64,000 nucleotides of DNA from Piezodorus guildinii (GCA_023052935.1 CM041294.1:14929791-14993790), one strand, 5' to 3'; positions 43,093 through 54,312 are shown, numbered from the stretch's first letter. Notes: a model not told the origin generated them from the letters alone. A program made the numbers and translations.

Positions 43093-43575
43093 AAATTAGG
43101 AAAATCATAATCTTCACCACAGTAACAATCATCTTTTGTCTCTTTAGTATTGTTTAAAAATCTCGGAGCAAAAACATATTATAAATACAATAATTGACCG
43201 AGAGTTGGGCCAACCGTTAAAAAATTTACGATAAGCAATAAAAACTAAATGAAATGAGGTCGTAATTCTGCGGAGCAGACCGGTTTACGGTCAGGATAAT
43301 TGTCAGGGGAGTGCATAAAACTTCCACGTGCACCGCCAGGGTGGGAAAAAAAAGGGATCCGTCGAAACCCTAGCAGACCAGCAGATGGTTCCACGATGGG
43401 TTTAGTTCGTAAAGTGAATTAGTAAAAGTTAAAGCATTATAAAGTGACAAGTGGGGTAGTACAGTTTGTAATGTCGATGAAATACGGTACACAACTATAG
43501 ATGATACCAATTTCATACAACTTAAGGTATACCCTTTAACATCTTTGAAATTATAACATGATTAGAAATATTGAA
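43093..43575. other. Spacer with a GC-richer patch
   Basis: 43255-43420 is markedly GC-rich for the region (GCAGACCGGTTTACGGTCAG, a short inverted ACCGG/CCGGT-type repeat). No protein recognised. Confidence 0.3.
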
Positions 43576-43578
43576 AAA

Positions 43579-43882
43579 GGGAGCGGCGTGGTCTAGTGGA
43601 TAGAGCGCTAGTCTACTGTGCTTCGGGTCCTGGGTTCGAATCCCGGCTTTGACAGAATATTATTTATTCTGTTAATTCAGTCGGGGGGCGACCCTAGGGT
43701 ATGGAGACCCTCCTGGGGCAGACCCAGCCTCTTTAAAGTGGGTACCCAAAATAATTGGAGAAAAACCTGTTCCTGATGTCAAATTTAAGGCCTAATCACT
43801 AGAAAAAGTACGAATCTCTATATGTACTGAGCCCAAGATCCTACATGGGTTGTAGTGGTAAAGGTTTTTTTTTTTTTTTTTT
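43579..43882 (+). mobile_element. SINE-B copy, near full length
   Basis: GGGAGCGGCGTGG start, A box TGGTCTAGTGG, B box GGTTCGAATCC, GGGTATGGAGACCCTCCTGG, AGTACGAATCTCTATATGTA, ACTGAGCCCAAGATCCTACA and a T-rich tail. Confidence 0.88.
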
Positions 43883-44237
43883 GAACTTTCATTTGTGTTA
43901 TGTGAAATAAAAAAGTATAAATATGAAATATATAGGAAGTAAATAATTGACTGATGGAAGAATATTTTCCTGTTTATTTTTTGCTGATAACAGTACTATT
44001 GGAGATGTGTAATATTCCATAAGAAAGCCTCTCCAGGAACACTGAAAAAAAAAAAAAAAAAAACGCTTCGCGATCTGCTGGTGATAATAAGGTTGTTGGA
44101 GATTAAATAGTTAACAGTGTAATAATTTCAATTGCTATGTTTTTGATTATCCCTTTATAATTATTATTATAATTATTTAGCCTTTATAATTATTTATAAG
44201 TTACCTTCATAATTATTATTGATATGTTATTTATTAT
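43883..44237. other. No recognised feature
   Basis: AT-rich; A-run at 44044-44063. Confidence 0.3.
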
Positions 44238-44745
44238 TATTCCGACGGTTCTTTACGGATGTGAAACGTGGCCGCTTTGAAATATATTTGGTCCGAAGAG
44301 AGATGAGACCATTGGGGAATTCAGAAAGTTGCATAATGCAGAGTTGCGGAGCTTGTACCCTTTCAATATAATTGAGTTTGTAGTATCGCGGAGACTTCAT
44401 GGTCGAGTAAAGTTGTCGGGCTCGGTGAGGAACAAACGGATTCCGAGAAAGTTCGTATTCGCTGACCCGACTGGTCGGCGTCCGAAAGGTAGGCCGAAGC
44501 GTCGATGGTGTTATATCTATAAGCACATGTGACGATATCGATTATCGGAACATATGTTATAAACATTATTAGAATAAGTATTGATGTTATCCATGGTTAT
44601 TAAAATGTTCAAACCAAATAGTACGATGTCTTTGATTCTTAAATATTAATGACTTAACAGATGGGAGGGGCTTGGGCTTAAACGGTGAACATTGGACAAG
44701 TGTGTGTTGGCGGAATTTGGTGGTATTGTCATCCGACAGTTTAGT
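44238..44745 (+). pseudogene. NLR-4 C-terminal fragment, decayed
   Basis: HNAELRSLYPFNIIEFVVSR, RIPRKFVFADPTGRRPKGRP and KRRW, then about 147 bp of foreign AT-rich DNA (44511-44657), then LNGEHWTSV-like sequence and a mutated 3' end. The UUCG hairpin is not preserved. Confidence 0.7.
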
Positions 44746-45135
44746 CGGCCAGCTAAGATAAAAAGATACAGTTTGTCTCGATGTCTCCCAGTATCCACGA
44801 CTCTCAGATCTCTGTCGGCCTCCGTGGAAGTTCTCCCACTCTTCTGTCTCTGGAATACGACTGGAACACGGCTCACCACTTCTATTCTCTCATCTTTCTA
44901 AAAATACTATATTTTGGAAATTGCCGATGTCTTATCGGACAAAGGAAGGCGGGGCTGATATGGGAAGTGTCCGAAACCGGCGTCCAGCCGGGTCTAGGAA
45001 GTTTCTGGGGTATCGCGAGGTGCGCATGGGAAATTCAAGATGGTAGGTAAACGCCTTTTGAACTTTTACCAACAAAGGCGTAACATTTACTTAATTACTA
45101 TTAAAATTACCTAATAATCAATTTACTCCCCTCAG
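44746..45135 (+). repeat. Repeat U2, LTR-like, copy 2
   Basis: Homologous in order to 36300-36664 (see that entry), ending TTACTCCCCTCAG. Two copies make a dispersed element likely; the class is unknown. Confidence 0.45.
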
Positions 45136-45730
45136 TATCTTCAATACATAACGGAATAGTGAGATGATTCGGGTGGAGCTCAAAACAGGGTCAGAAATAT
45201 TTTTTTCAGTATTTGATAATCTTTTTTTTAACCGCCACCCAATTCGTCTCATCCTTCAGATGTAAAAAAAAAACATTGAAGTTAAATAACGACCTAGGGC
45301 TAATTCTTTCAGTGGTCATTATCAATCTTAGAATCTTACTTCTTCATCAATCTTACATTTATTTATATCATTATAATATAATCGTAAATTTAAATGAATA
45401 GATTATTTAAAAAAAAAAGGTAATGTTGATATATTGATGTTATTTTAACCTTACTATAAATATATATTAATAAGTACGAAATAAAATAATCTTGCGCAAC
45501 CTGTGGCTCACAGCTAGTCTATTTAACTAACCTTAAATAAATATTAATAATAGCTATAGATTGAAAAATAATGCTAAAACGTTTTAGTAACGGTCGACTT
45601 GGCATATAAACTAAATTAAACATAATACTTGTAAAGTAAATTTACAAAAAATTTTTATAAAGATCAACAAGTTTATTACAATGGGAAGCTCATTAATAGC
45701 CTTCCGATTAAAATTAGTAATATAATATAA
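45136..45730. other. No recognised feature
   Basis: AT-rich spacer without a supported ORF. Confidence 0.3.
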
Positions 45731-45741
45731 CCATTACTGTT

Positions 45742-46527
45742 TTCATTTATTTCATTTTAAACACATTTATTGATATTTTCAACTGTATACAAATACATCA
45801 AGTAATTGTGAAGAATATGGTAAATTGACATGGAATACAGTAGAGCACTCTAATATCCATTGGCAGCACTCTAAATATATCCAAAACAAGAAGATCTCGG
45901 GGCCATCTTCTTTTCAGATGCCTCGGAGCGTTATCAGGAATTGAGGAGGAAGACAGAATGAAAACCAGTGGATTAGAGTGGAATGGAGTTTTTCATGGAA
46001 TGAATGATACCTGGTTCGGGCTAAATCAGTAAATATGGAACATTGAGGTCTTTATGGTAAGTTTTTATTCGTGACAAAATATGGAGCATTGAGGATCTTA
46101 CGAAGGATTTTGGGTCGTAAGGAATTGGATACGAGAGGAATTCTATGGTTTAGTAGACCCCCATAGCCCTACTCCGTAAGTCCAGATAGGTCTTATGATG
46201 GTCATGTAGATGAGTCTTTTGTAGTTAAGAGGAAGCTTTGACCAGTTTGCCCTAGTAAGTGTTAAAGTAACCGAAACCCAGTTTCTTGTCGTTTCAGTCT
46301 TGTGTGCGGATTCCATGAGAGACGTTTGTCAAGGAGGAGTCCTAGGTAGCGGATCTGTTCAACAGGGACTAGTGAATATTATTAAAGGATACTGTGGGAC
46401 AGGATGTCATTGGCTTACGACGGTTATTAGAAGGTTTAAATTTTGGTGGGATTGGACAGTTTGAGAAGCAGCAGTTGGATCGTTATTGACTGATAACACA
46501 CAAGTGTCATCGGCATAGGTAGAAAGC
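45742..46527 (-). pseudogene. NLR-1 retro-insertion with 11-bp TSD
   Basis: TSDs CCATTACTGTT at 45731-45741 and 46528-46538. Minus strand: PMPMT-type start just after the YADD box, RLLDKRLSWNPHTRLKRQE-like, IYMTIIRPIWTYGVGLWGST-like, KILNAPYFVTNKNLP-like and the IPDNAPRHLKRRWPRDLLVL end. Frame breaks throughout. Tail TTGAAAATATCAATAAATGT, GTTTAAAATG. Confidence 0.78.
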
Positions 46528-46538
46528 CCATTACTGTT

Positions 46539-47220
46539 AAAAAAAAAAAAAAAAAAAAAAAATTGGTTGGTCGCCCTTTAGTACGAAATAAGTGATCGTT
46601 AATTATAAAAAAGGGGATAAAACCCTCAGATTGACTTCTTAAAAAAATATATTTTATTTTGTGTAGTTCCACTACAATTTATCTAATTACTCCTAATCAT
46701 CAAGCCTTTTAGTAGCCCACAAGCCCACGCATATAAATGTTCCTCATTTCACTAAATGAGCCTAATGCGCTCGGAAATAGCTAAATTATAGATGAAATTG
46801 GGCAGAAATAATCATTTCTTTCTCTTGTTTGTAAAAAAAGGGAGGAAGACAGGAATATTTTAAAGGAAGGGTTTAAAGTTTTATTAAATCAATCTGAATC
46901 CTGCAATTTTAGATCATAATAAATTTGGATTATATATTTGATCAATTTTAATAATAACTCAAATTTCAATAAACGAATTGGTTGTATAAAAAATAATAAA
47001 ATAATTACACTAGCTTCATACATTATTTTTGTATCAACCTAACTTAAACGATAAACAAAACAAAATAACAATCACTATAAAAACATAATAATAAAAACAA
47101 ATTATGCAGCATCTTAAAAATTAATGGATTAATCCATGTACATCATTATTTAACATATTTTCAATTACTCAGTTACCAATTATTTAATATTCCTTGTCGT
47201 CTCATTAAACATTTTAAAAT
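46539..47220. other. No recognised feature
   Basis: A-run at 46539-46561, then AT-rich DNA. Confidence 0.3.
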
Positions 47221-47221
47221 T

Positions 47222-47945
47222 TTATAGGAAACCTGTAAAGAAATAGGACTTAAATTAAATACCGATAAGACGAAATATATGATTAGTAGCAGAAATGGTG
47301 GCGATCTTGGTGATATTGATATATCAGGGCATACTTTTGAATTCGTAGAATAATTCAATGATAACAAGAAAAAATGAAATTCCAGGAAGAAATAAAGTCC
47401 CGGTTAAAGGTGGGAAATGCATGTTATTATTCAGTTGCTAATTACTTAGCTCACGGCTTCTATCTAAAAACTTAAAGGTTAGAATTTATAAAACTATTTT
47501 TCTTCCAACGGTTCTTTCGGATGTGAAACGTGGCCGCTTACTTTGAGGGATAAACAACGGCTTAGGGTTTTCGAAAATAAGGTGCTGCGTAAAATATTTG
47601 GTCCGAAGAGGGATGAGGGCACTGGGGAGTTAAGAAGGTTGCACAATGCGGAATTGCGGAACTTGTATCCTGTGAATATAATTGAGTTGATAGCGTCGCG
47701 GAGACTCAAATGGGCGAGTAAAATTGCTGGACTCGGTAAGGAACGGATTCCGAGAAAGTTGGTATTTGCTGATCCGACTGGTAGGCATCCGAAAGGTAGG
47801 CCGAAGCGGCGATGGGAGGATTGCGTTAAAGCTGATCTCGGGGGCTAGGGCTTGAATGGCGAACATTGGACGAGTCTGTGCAGGCGAAAATTTGGTGGTA
47901 TCGGCATCGAACCTTCGGGTTCGGTCAGCCTATTATTATTATTTA
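47222..47945 (+). pseudogene. NLR-4 fragment, motif D to 3' end
   Basis: KEIGLKLNTDKTKYMISSRN, ISGHTFEF; frame breaks; then from 47543 an open frame RLRVFENKVLRKIFGPKRDE, RRLKWASKIAGLGKERIPRK, KGRPKRRWEDCVKADLGG. The 3' hairpin CGAACC-TTCG-GGTTCG is at about 47909-47924 with a short (TTA)n. Confidence 0.8.
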
Positions 47946-47974
47946 TAGGGTAGGGTCATCACTCCATACTAGTA

Positions 47975-48642
47975 TGCATAAGATAATATTTTTTCAAAAA
48001 TCATTAGCATTCCAACGGTATATTATACGTGTATAATAATGTTCATTGAGTTAAAAAAATAAAAATTTTATTAAAAAAATATTTTTGTAGTTTTCTCCTT
48101 GAGTTAGATTTCGAATTCGTTCAACGTATATATTAAACTGGTAATAAGATGATATGGTTATTTTTATAGAATCTACAAAATTAAAGGTTAGGTTACTTGT
48201 TTTTCCTAGGCGATCAACAGCAAGGTCATTACGCCCCAAAATTAAAGGTACTTTAGGGGAAGAAATTTAAAATATTGGCATTTAAGCCCTGTCAGACTAT
48301 TTCAAACAGAATAAAACCTACATGATATTAAAGTCCATCGTTTTTGAGAACATCGCAAAAATGTGTAAAATGCATACTATAAAGTTGCTCTTCTGATTAG
48401 CTGATTCTGATGAAAAAGTTTCTATAACATCTCAGGCGTATAATTGTCTTACAAATAAAATTTCAGTTTCATGGAACTTTTCGTTTTCGCCCGGGAGTTA
48501 CTACACACACACACACACACACACGTTTTTTGTGGGACTTGGTTATTTGGACTCAGGGGACCCTAAAACATGTATTTTCGTTGAGAACTATAATTCGAAA
48601 CTTTTCATGATCGCAATATTTCATTTATAGGTAAGTGAAAGT
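47975..48642 (+). mobile_element. HLE copy 12, 5' truncated
   Basis: Begins inside HLE at ATAAGATAATATTTTTTC and ends TATAGGTAAGTGAAAGT. It contains a 49-bp foreign insertion at 48189-48237. Confidence 0.7.
48189..48237. mobile_element. 49-bp insertion with 12-bp TSD
   Basis: AAAATTAAAGGT flanks it at 48177-48188 and 48238-48249. The insert reads TAGGTTACTTGTTTTTCCTA then GGCGATCAACAGCAAGGTCA. It is probably a heavily 5'-truncated retroelement tail; the source is not present in the window. Confidence 0.5.
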
Positions 48643-48687
48643 AAAAATTTAAAAATACCAATTTTAAAAATTTTTACAGTATGAAAA

Positions 48688-49656
48688 ATCTGGTGCGGGC
48701 AACACACGACTTTCACTTACCTCCATTCTTAAAATCAATGAAAGAATTTTCAAATACAGTTAGAGATAAAAATACGTGAAACTATTAATAAATTAATTAA
48801 ATTGAATTTATATAGAAACATGTGCTTTATTAAAAAATCGATTATATTATTATCTAAAATAATCACTTAGTTTTATCGGCTTTTTATCACTCTCTATTAA
48901 CTTTTAAAAGGTTGTGTATGAGATAATATTTTTTCTAAAATATTTATCTTTCCAATGGTATATAATACATGTATATTACTGCTCTTATGTTCAAAAACGA
49001 AAAATTGCATTAAAAAAATATTTTTTCTCCTTTAGTTGGGTATCTAATTCATTCATTTTATATATTTACCTGGTTTTCATCAGTAGTAACAAGATAATAT
49101 AGTTATTTTTATAGAATCTACTAAATTAAAGGTACTTTAGAAAAATTTAAAATATTGGCATTTAAGCCCTGTCAAACCATTTTATTCAGGGTGAAACCTA
49201 CATGATCTAAAGCCCTATAAATTTTACATCGATATAGCGAGATTAATCAAAATCGTCGGAACCGTTTTCGAAAAATATCGAAAAAAGGTGCAAAATGCAT
49301 GGTATAAAGTGGCTCTCCTGGTTAGCTGATTTTGATGAAAAAGTTTTGTAACGTCTCGGGCGTATATTTGTCTTAAATATGAAATTTCAGTTTCATAGGA
49401 CTTATCGTTTCCGCCCGGGAGTTACCACACTAACACACACACATAGACCTTTTTGTGGGACTTGGTTATTTGGACTCAGGGACCCTTAAAACGTGTATTT
49501 CCGTTGAAAACTGGAATTTGAAAATTTTTACGATCTTTATATAGTAAGTGAATTAATGTATCTATATATAGTATCTATTAATATATATAATATATATTAA
49601 TGTATCTATATATAGTAAGTGAATGAAGTAAGTAACTATATATAGTAAGTGAAAGT
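48688..49656 (+). mobile_element. HLE copy 13, 3' hairpin reiterated
   Basis: Complete copy, ATCTGGTGCGGGCAACACAC to GTGAAAGT. Near the 3' end the CTATATATAGTAAGTGAA hairpin word occurs three or more times (49545-49656), separated by TTAATGTATCTATATATAG-like spacers. Confidence 0.75.
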
Positions 49657-49664
49657 AAAAATGT

Positions 49665-49857
49665 TAAAACATTATAATATAAAATGGATTTAGTTTTGGA
49701 ATGAACTGAAATTTTCAAATACGTTTTTAAAGGATTTTTATGTTTTTCAAATAAAATGTTATGAAGGATTTAGATAAAAATAAACCATTAGAATACAAAT
49801 ATGTCAAAAAAAAATTCCTTTAGTACCTTTTGGAAATCAACGTCTCAATTGACGGTT
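49665..49857. mobile_element. MITE-G right-end fragment
   Basis: GTACCTTTTGGAAATCAACG, TCTCAATT at 49829-49856 equals the MITE-G TIR. The upstream GATTTAGTTTTGGAATGAA and AAATACGTTTTTAAAGG match 29945-30010 of the long copy. The left end is missing. Confidence 0.65.
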
Positions 49858-50263
49858 AAGGCAACAAATTATTTTCAAAAACTCAACAAAATAGTATAAT
49901 AACTCGTATTAACTATCCCTGTTTCTGTATTTGTATTACGTAAGCTGATTTATATATATAGTTACTCGACAAATGGTTGCGTAGGACGGAGATGTACTAT
50001 CGGACAGTGCTGGAGTTATTCGCTGACTGGTTGAGGTAAGGCGGCATTGGGTGGACCGTCTGCGCTCATGGCCAAGGTCTCACGCGGAACCTTCGTCCCA
50101 CTGAGGCTCCGGCGTCTACACGTCCCATCTACCTCGTCCAATATTGAAAAATATACTTTTTTTAGATTATCCTATTATGAAGAGTATTTTAATATAAATT
50201 AATCAGGTTATTTTGGAACATTCTCGGCTTTTTATAAACGTTCATTATTCTTCATATATAATT
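49858..50263. other. Spacer with a GC-rich patch
   Basis: 49980-50145 is GC-rich (GGCGGCATTGGGTGGACCGT, GTCTCACGCGGAACCTTCG). No protein or repeat match was found. Confidence 0.3.
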
Positions 50264-50296
50264 GCCGTTTCGGAGCTAATAATGCCTCATCTTCAG
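50264..50296 (-). mobile_element. PLF core, solitary
   Basis: Minus strand CTGAAGATGAGGCATTATTA, GCTCCGAAACGGC. A short GAG/CTC stem sits between the CUGAAGA and CGAAAC boxes. Flanking AT-rich DNA may be the rest of a single PLF unit. Confidence 0.4.
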
Positions 50297-50369
50297 AATT
50301 TTTTAGTCAGAACTTAACAATTCAAAATTAAATTAATTTAAACATTCAACAAACACAAATATCACAATT

Positions 50370-50980
50370 AATCAATTCATTCCACCTTTAACCGGGACTT
50401 TATTTCTTTCTGGATTTCATTTCATTCACCCAGGACCCGGAGCACAGTAGATTAGCGCTCTACCCATAGACCACGCCGCTCCCCACATATTTAATAAACA
50501 TATAAAAATTAAAATTCAGAATCACGCTTCATAATCTGACATTAAAACATCATTTTATATGGAAATACAACAATGCAGAATTTTTTTTCTTCCTAGAACA
50601 AAATAATTTATATTAATGTAAGTTTTATATTTATTTAGTTGGCTTCCGTATCTTCACCTAGCAGTACCAAATCATTGGCATACTCCAAAACCGGAATTTT
50701 GTCACCATATTTAAGCTTTTCATACACATCACCTTTTCTATGACATATTCTAAAGCTATATTAAACAAAACTGGTGAAAGGGAGTCAACCTATTTCAAAC
50801 CCGATCGCACCTCAAATCTCTTGGAGTAATTATGACCGATTCTGACTTTATGAAATGTTTCCGACAAACAAATCTCTACTAGGTTTACTTACTTTCTAGG
50901 TAATCCCTGTTCAATCATGATCTTATATAGCTTCTGACGGTCTATGGAATCATAAGCCTTTTTAAAATTGATATGATACA
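50370..50980 (-). pseudogene. NLR-4 fragment in the left arm of the inverted duplication
   Basis: Minus strand from 50980: INFKKAYDSIDRQKLYKIM (motif A), IPRKLVNLVEICLSETFHKV and RSGLKQVDSLSPVLFNIALE (motif B, G replaced by V), then an interruption at about 50487-50640, and a small C-terminal piece at 50370-50425. A tRNA-like SINE-B head (50426-50485, minus) lies next to it. Confidence 0.72.
50426..50485 (-). mobile_element. SINE-B tRNA head only
   Basis: Minus strand GGGGAGCGGCGTGGTCTATG to CCGGGTCCTGGGTGAATG. The A box is intact; the B box is truncated. It is inserted within NLR-4. Confidence 0.65.
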
Positions 50981-50984
50981 AAAA

Positions 50985-51390
50985 AAATCAATTTCTGTTA
51001 TTATGATAGGGATTTAGAATTTATTTTTTTCTCGGTTCTGCAACTTGCGTCACATTCCGAATTTAGTATCCCTGAACACCAATGCTCCCTATCCCTACAG
51101 CCCTCCTATGGCCGCCATGTCCTCCCTCACACTCTCTATCCACGTTTTGCGGGGTCTTTTTCGTCTCCGCCTTTTCTGCGCAGAGCACTTCACCATTTTA
51201 TATGGCCACCGCGTCTCGTCCATCCTGGATATGCCACAGGCTCTTCTTTAAAAATACTCCAAGAGGCTCGTACATCTCCAGAGCTAACAATCTCTCCTTT
51301 CAGATGATTTTAGCACTGTCCATGTTTCTGTCCCATATAAAGTCCTCTCTAAGAGGAAGGATTGGTAAGGAGCGAAAAAAAAAAACAAAA
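50985..51390 (-). pseudogene. NLR-6 RT C-terminal fragment, left arm
   Basis: Minus strand: LYGTETWTVLKSSERR, LLALEMYEPLGVF, CSAQKRRRRKRPRKTWIESV and REDMAAI, then the end AATTCTAAATCCCTATCATA. The pattern (YGTETWT, then RPRKTWIESV) is that of endonuclease/RT-type non-LTR elements. It is the inverted partner of 52905-53320. Confidence 0.7.
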
Positions 51391-52362
51391 TCGAAAAAAT
51401 CAAATAAAACACTTCTTTCTCCTTTTTTTTTTTTTTTTTAATAAGCGGAAAAATTGTAAATTAAAAGTATAAATTATTAAAAATATACCGTTTTTCACCA
51501 GGAAAAAATGTTTTCCATACAAAATGTATGCATGATTTACAAGAGAATGAGAATTATAAATGAGACACCACTTTCAATCTTCTATTTTTTTTTTGTTACT
51601 ACAAAAAAAAATATTTTATATAGGTCATATAATACTTCTACTTTTTTATAATACTTTTTCAAAAAATATAAGATACATAAACAAATTAATTAACACAAGC
51701 AATGGTTTTAATAAAGCTCTAAACCTCTGACCCACAAATATTAATAAAAAAAAAAAACAATCACTATTTACAATATATCAACTTTATAATAAACAGTTGA
51801 GCTAGCTAGTTGAGTAAGGTCAGTAGGTAGAGAATACTTCTGACTCAAGTTGTATGTTTAGACCTAAAACCAGTTCTATGGCGTTCACATTGGCAATCTT
51901 TTATGAAGATAATTTCCATGATAAACGTCATGGAAATCACCAACGCCTCATTCAGATATACTTGAAGAGACTTGTAATAAATATGAGGGATGATATAACA
52001 GTATTTGCATTCTTTAGAAACCCAATCCTGCAAATTTACTCTTATTTTTATTACATTTTAGATAAATACTGCTTTGGATAAGCCGGAGTAAATAGCATCA
52101 TTGTTTGTCATAAAGTTCATTATGTAAATATAGGTAATATTTAAATATGTAGGTAAAAAAGTTTAAATTATCTGTAGTTGAAAGATAAATTACTTGTAGA
52201 CTTATTTTCCATGTATTTACTTTAATTGCATTAGGTACTCGTTATGATTTATTGGATATTATTGTTAACCTTCGATTATAAAAGTCAAGCAGAAATACAC
52301 ATTACAAGAATCAGAGTTAATAATTTAAAATTAAAAACATTCAAGATTTTTAACCAATCTAT
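51391..52362. other. No recognised feature
   Basis: AT-rich spacer of the inverted duplication. Overlapping short frames on both strands at 51845-52081 are not supported. Confidence 0.35.
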
Positions 52363-53349
52363 ACTACTATTATAAAGCTGAAGAGTTTGTTTATTTGAAC
52401 GCGCTAATCTCAGGAACTACTGGTTCGACTTGAAATATTCTTTTTTTGTTGGATAGTCCATTTATCGAGGAAGGCTATAGGCTATATAAAATCACATTGC
52501 GACCAACGGGAGCGAAGAATCAGAGGAAAATGTGGAATAAACGAGGAAAATTAACCTCGCATTCCAATGATTCTAAATGATTTACCTTTTAATTTTAAAA
52601 TAATTCAATTTCCCATTAATTGTCATCCACTTTTGTCATAACAATTAATAAATCACAGGGGCAAACATTTAAACACGTAGGAACCGATTTACTTCAAGTC
52701 TGCTTTTCGCGCTGTCAAGATCGGATTGCAGAGAAAATCAGTATGTTCTTCTGCCGAAAGAAAATAAAACTAAAAAAATTTATTTACCTACTTTAAAATA
52801 TATTCTTTTAAACATCCTACAGAGCAATATTTTTAAATTTCTTGGCGTTTCGGATTTCGGAACGATGACAAAAAATATCGAAAATAAAATTGGAAGTGGT
52901 AATCTATTGGAAGTGGTAAGGTATTCTTATGCATGGTGTTCTCTGGAGCAAACAGGGGTCGCTTCTTACCATTCCTTCCTGTTAGGGACGACTTTATATG
53001 GGACAGAAACATGGACAGTGCTAAAATCGTCTGAAAGGAGAGATTGTTGGCTCTGGAGATGTACGAGCCTCTTGGAGTATTTTTAGAGAAGAGCCTGCGG
53101 CATATCCAGGATGGACCATATGGGCGGTGGCCGTATAAAATGATGAAATGCTCTGCGCAGAAGAGGCGGAGACAAGGAAGACCCCGCAAAACGTGGATAG
53201 AGAGTGTGAGGGAGGAAATGGCGGCCATATGTTCAGGGATACTAAATTCGAAATATGACGCAAGTTTTAGAACCCTAGAAAAAAAAACAAATTCTAAATC
53301 CCTATCATAATAACAGAAATTGATGCCGAAGAAGTTGCGGACAAAAGCT
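52363..53349 (+). mobile_element. Helitron remnant with helicase C-terminal motif
   Basis: The 5' end is TCTATACTACTATTATAAAG, CTGAAGAGTTTGTTTATTTG after A. The 3' end GAAGTTGCGGACAAAAGCTAG precedes T, fitting A^T insertion with TC...CTAG ends. At about 52640-52765 a frame reads FVITINKSQGQTFKHVGTDL, LQVCFSRCQDR: the conserved ITINKSQGQT segment of Helitron (Pif1-type) helicases. The rest of Rep/Hel is deleted or frameshifted, and an NLR-6 piece lies between this motif and the 3' end. Boundaries are inferred. Confidence 0.6.
52905..53324 (+). pseudogene. NLR-6 RT C-terminal fragment, right arm
   Basis: Plus strand: FLLGTTLYGTETWTVLKSSE, LALEMYEPLGVF, CSAQKRRRQGRPRKTWIESV and REEMAAI, with frameshifts. 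It ends AAATCCCTATCATAATAACA, GAAATTGA, then the Helitron 3' end. About 90 percent identical by eye to the left arm. Confidence 0.72.
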
Positions 53350-53437
53350 AGTATAAAATAAGATCATAGAACCCAACATATTGTCAATGAGTTATTTTCA
53401 TGTACAAATTTCACAATAATTTTTTTTTTTGTATCAT

Positions 53438-54312
53438 ATATTAATATCGATTTTAAAAAGGCTTATGATTCCATAGACCGTCAGAATCTATATAACATCA
53501 TGATTGAACAGGGAATACCTAGAAAGTTAGTAAACCTAGTAGAGATGTGTTTGTCGGAAACATTTCATAAAGTTAGAATCGGTGATAATTACTCAGAGAG
53601 ATTTGAGGTGCGATCGGGTTTGAAACAGGGTGACTTTCTTTCACCTGTTTTGTTTAATATAGCTTTAGAATATGTCATAGAAAAGGTGATGTGTACCAAG
53701 AAAGGCTTAAATATGGGTGACAAGATTCCGGTTTTGGGGTATGCCGATGATTTGGTACTGCTAGGTGAAGACACGGAAACCATACAACTAAATACAAGTG
53801 TGTTAATAAAAACTGGTAAACAAATAGGTCTCGTATTAAATACCGATAAAACGAAATATATGATTAGTAGCAGAAATGGTGGCAATCTTGATGATATTAA
53901 TATTTCAGGGCATACTTTTGAACACGTAGAGAAATTCAAGTATTTAGGTTCAATGATAAAAAGAAAAAATGAAATCCAGGAAGAAATAAAGTCCCGGTTA
54001 AAGGTGGGATATGCGTGTTATTAATCAGTTGTTAAATTACTTAGCGAGCGGGTTCTGTCTAAAAACTTAAAGGTTAGAATTTATAAAACTAGTATTCTTC
54101 CGACGGTTCTTTACTGATGTGAAACGTGGCCGCTTACTTTGAAGGATAAACAACGGCTTAAGGTAGGCCGAAGCGTCGATGGGAGGATTGCATTAAGGCT
54201 GATCTAGGGGGCTTGGGCTTGACCGGCGAACATTGGACGAGTTTGTGCAGGCGAAGTTTGGTGGTATCGGCATCGAACCTTCGGGTTCGGTAAGCCTATT
54301 ATTATTATTATT
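53438..54312 (+). pseudogene. NLR-4, most complete RT palm (right arm)
   Basis: An open frame of about 195 residues (53438-54024) with RT motifs in order: INIDFKKAYDSIDRQNLYNI (A), RSGLKQGDFLSPVLFNIALE (B), PVLGYADDLVLLGEDTETIQ (C, catalytic DD), LVLNTDKTKYMISS (D) and FEHVEKFKYLGSMI (E). A stop at 54022 and frame breaks follow. Much of the C-terminal domain is deleted before GRSVDGRI. The UUCG hairpin (about 54276-54291) and (TTA)n close it. TSDs ATATATTAATAT at 53436-53447 and 54313-54324 (the first overlaps the start of the frame). Confidence 0.88.

Noticed and set aside
48181..48195. Telomere-like AGGTTAGGTTA
   Set aside because: Only about two TTAGG units, part of a 49-bp insertion; not a telomeric array.
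52833..53228. 131-residue minus ORF rich in Ser/Leu, also at 51082-51441 (+)
   Set aside because: Antisense of NLR-6; the other strand encodes YGTETWTVLKSSERR and RPRKTWIESV.
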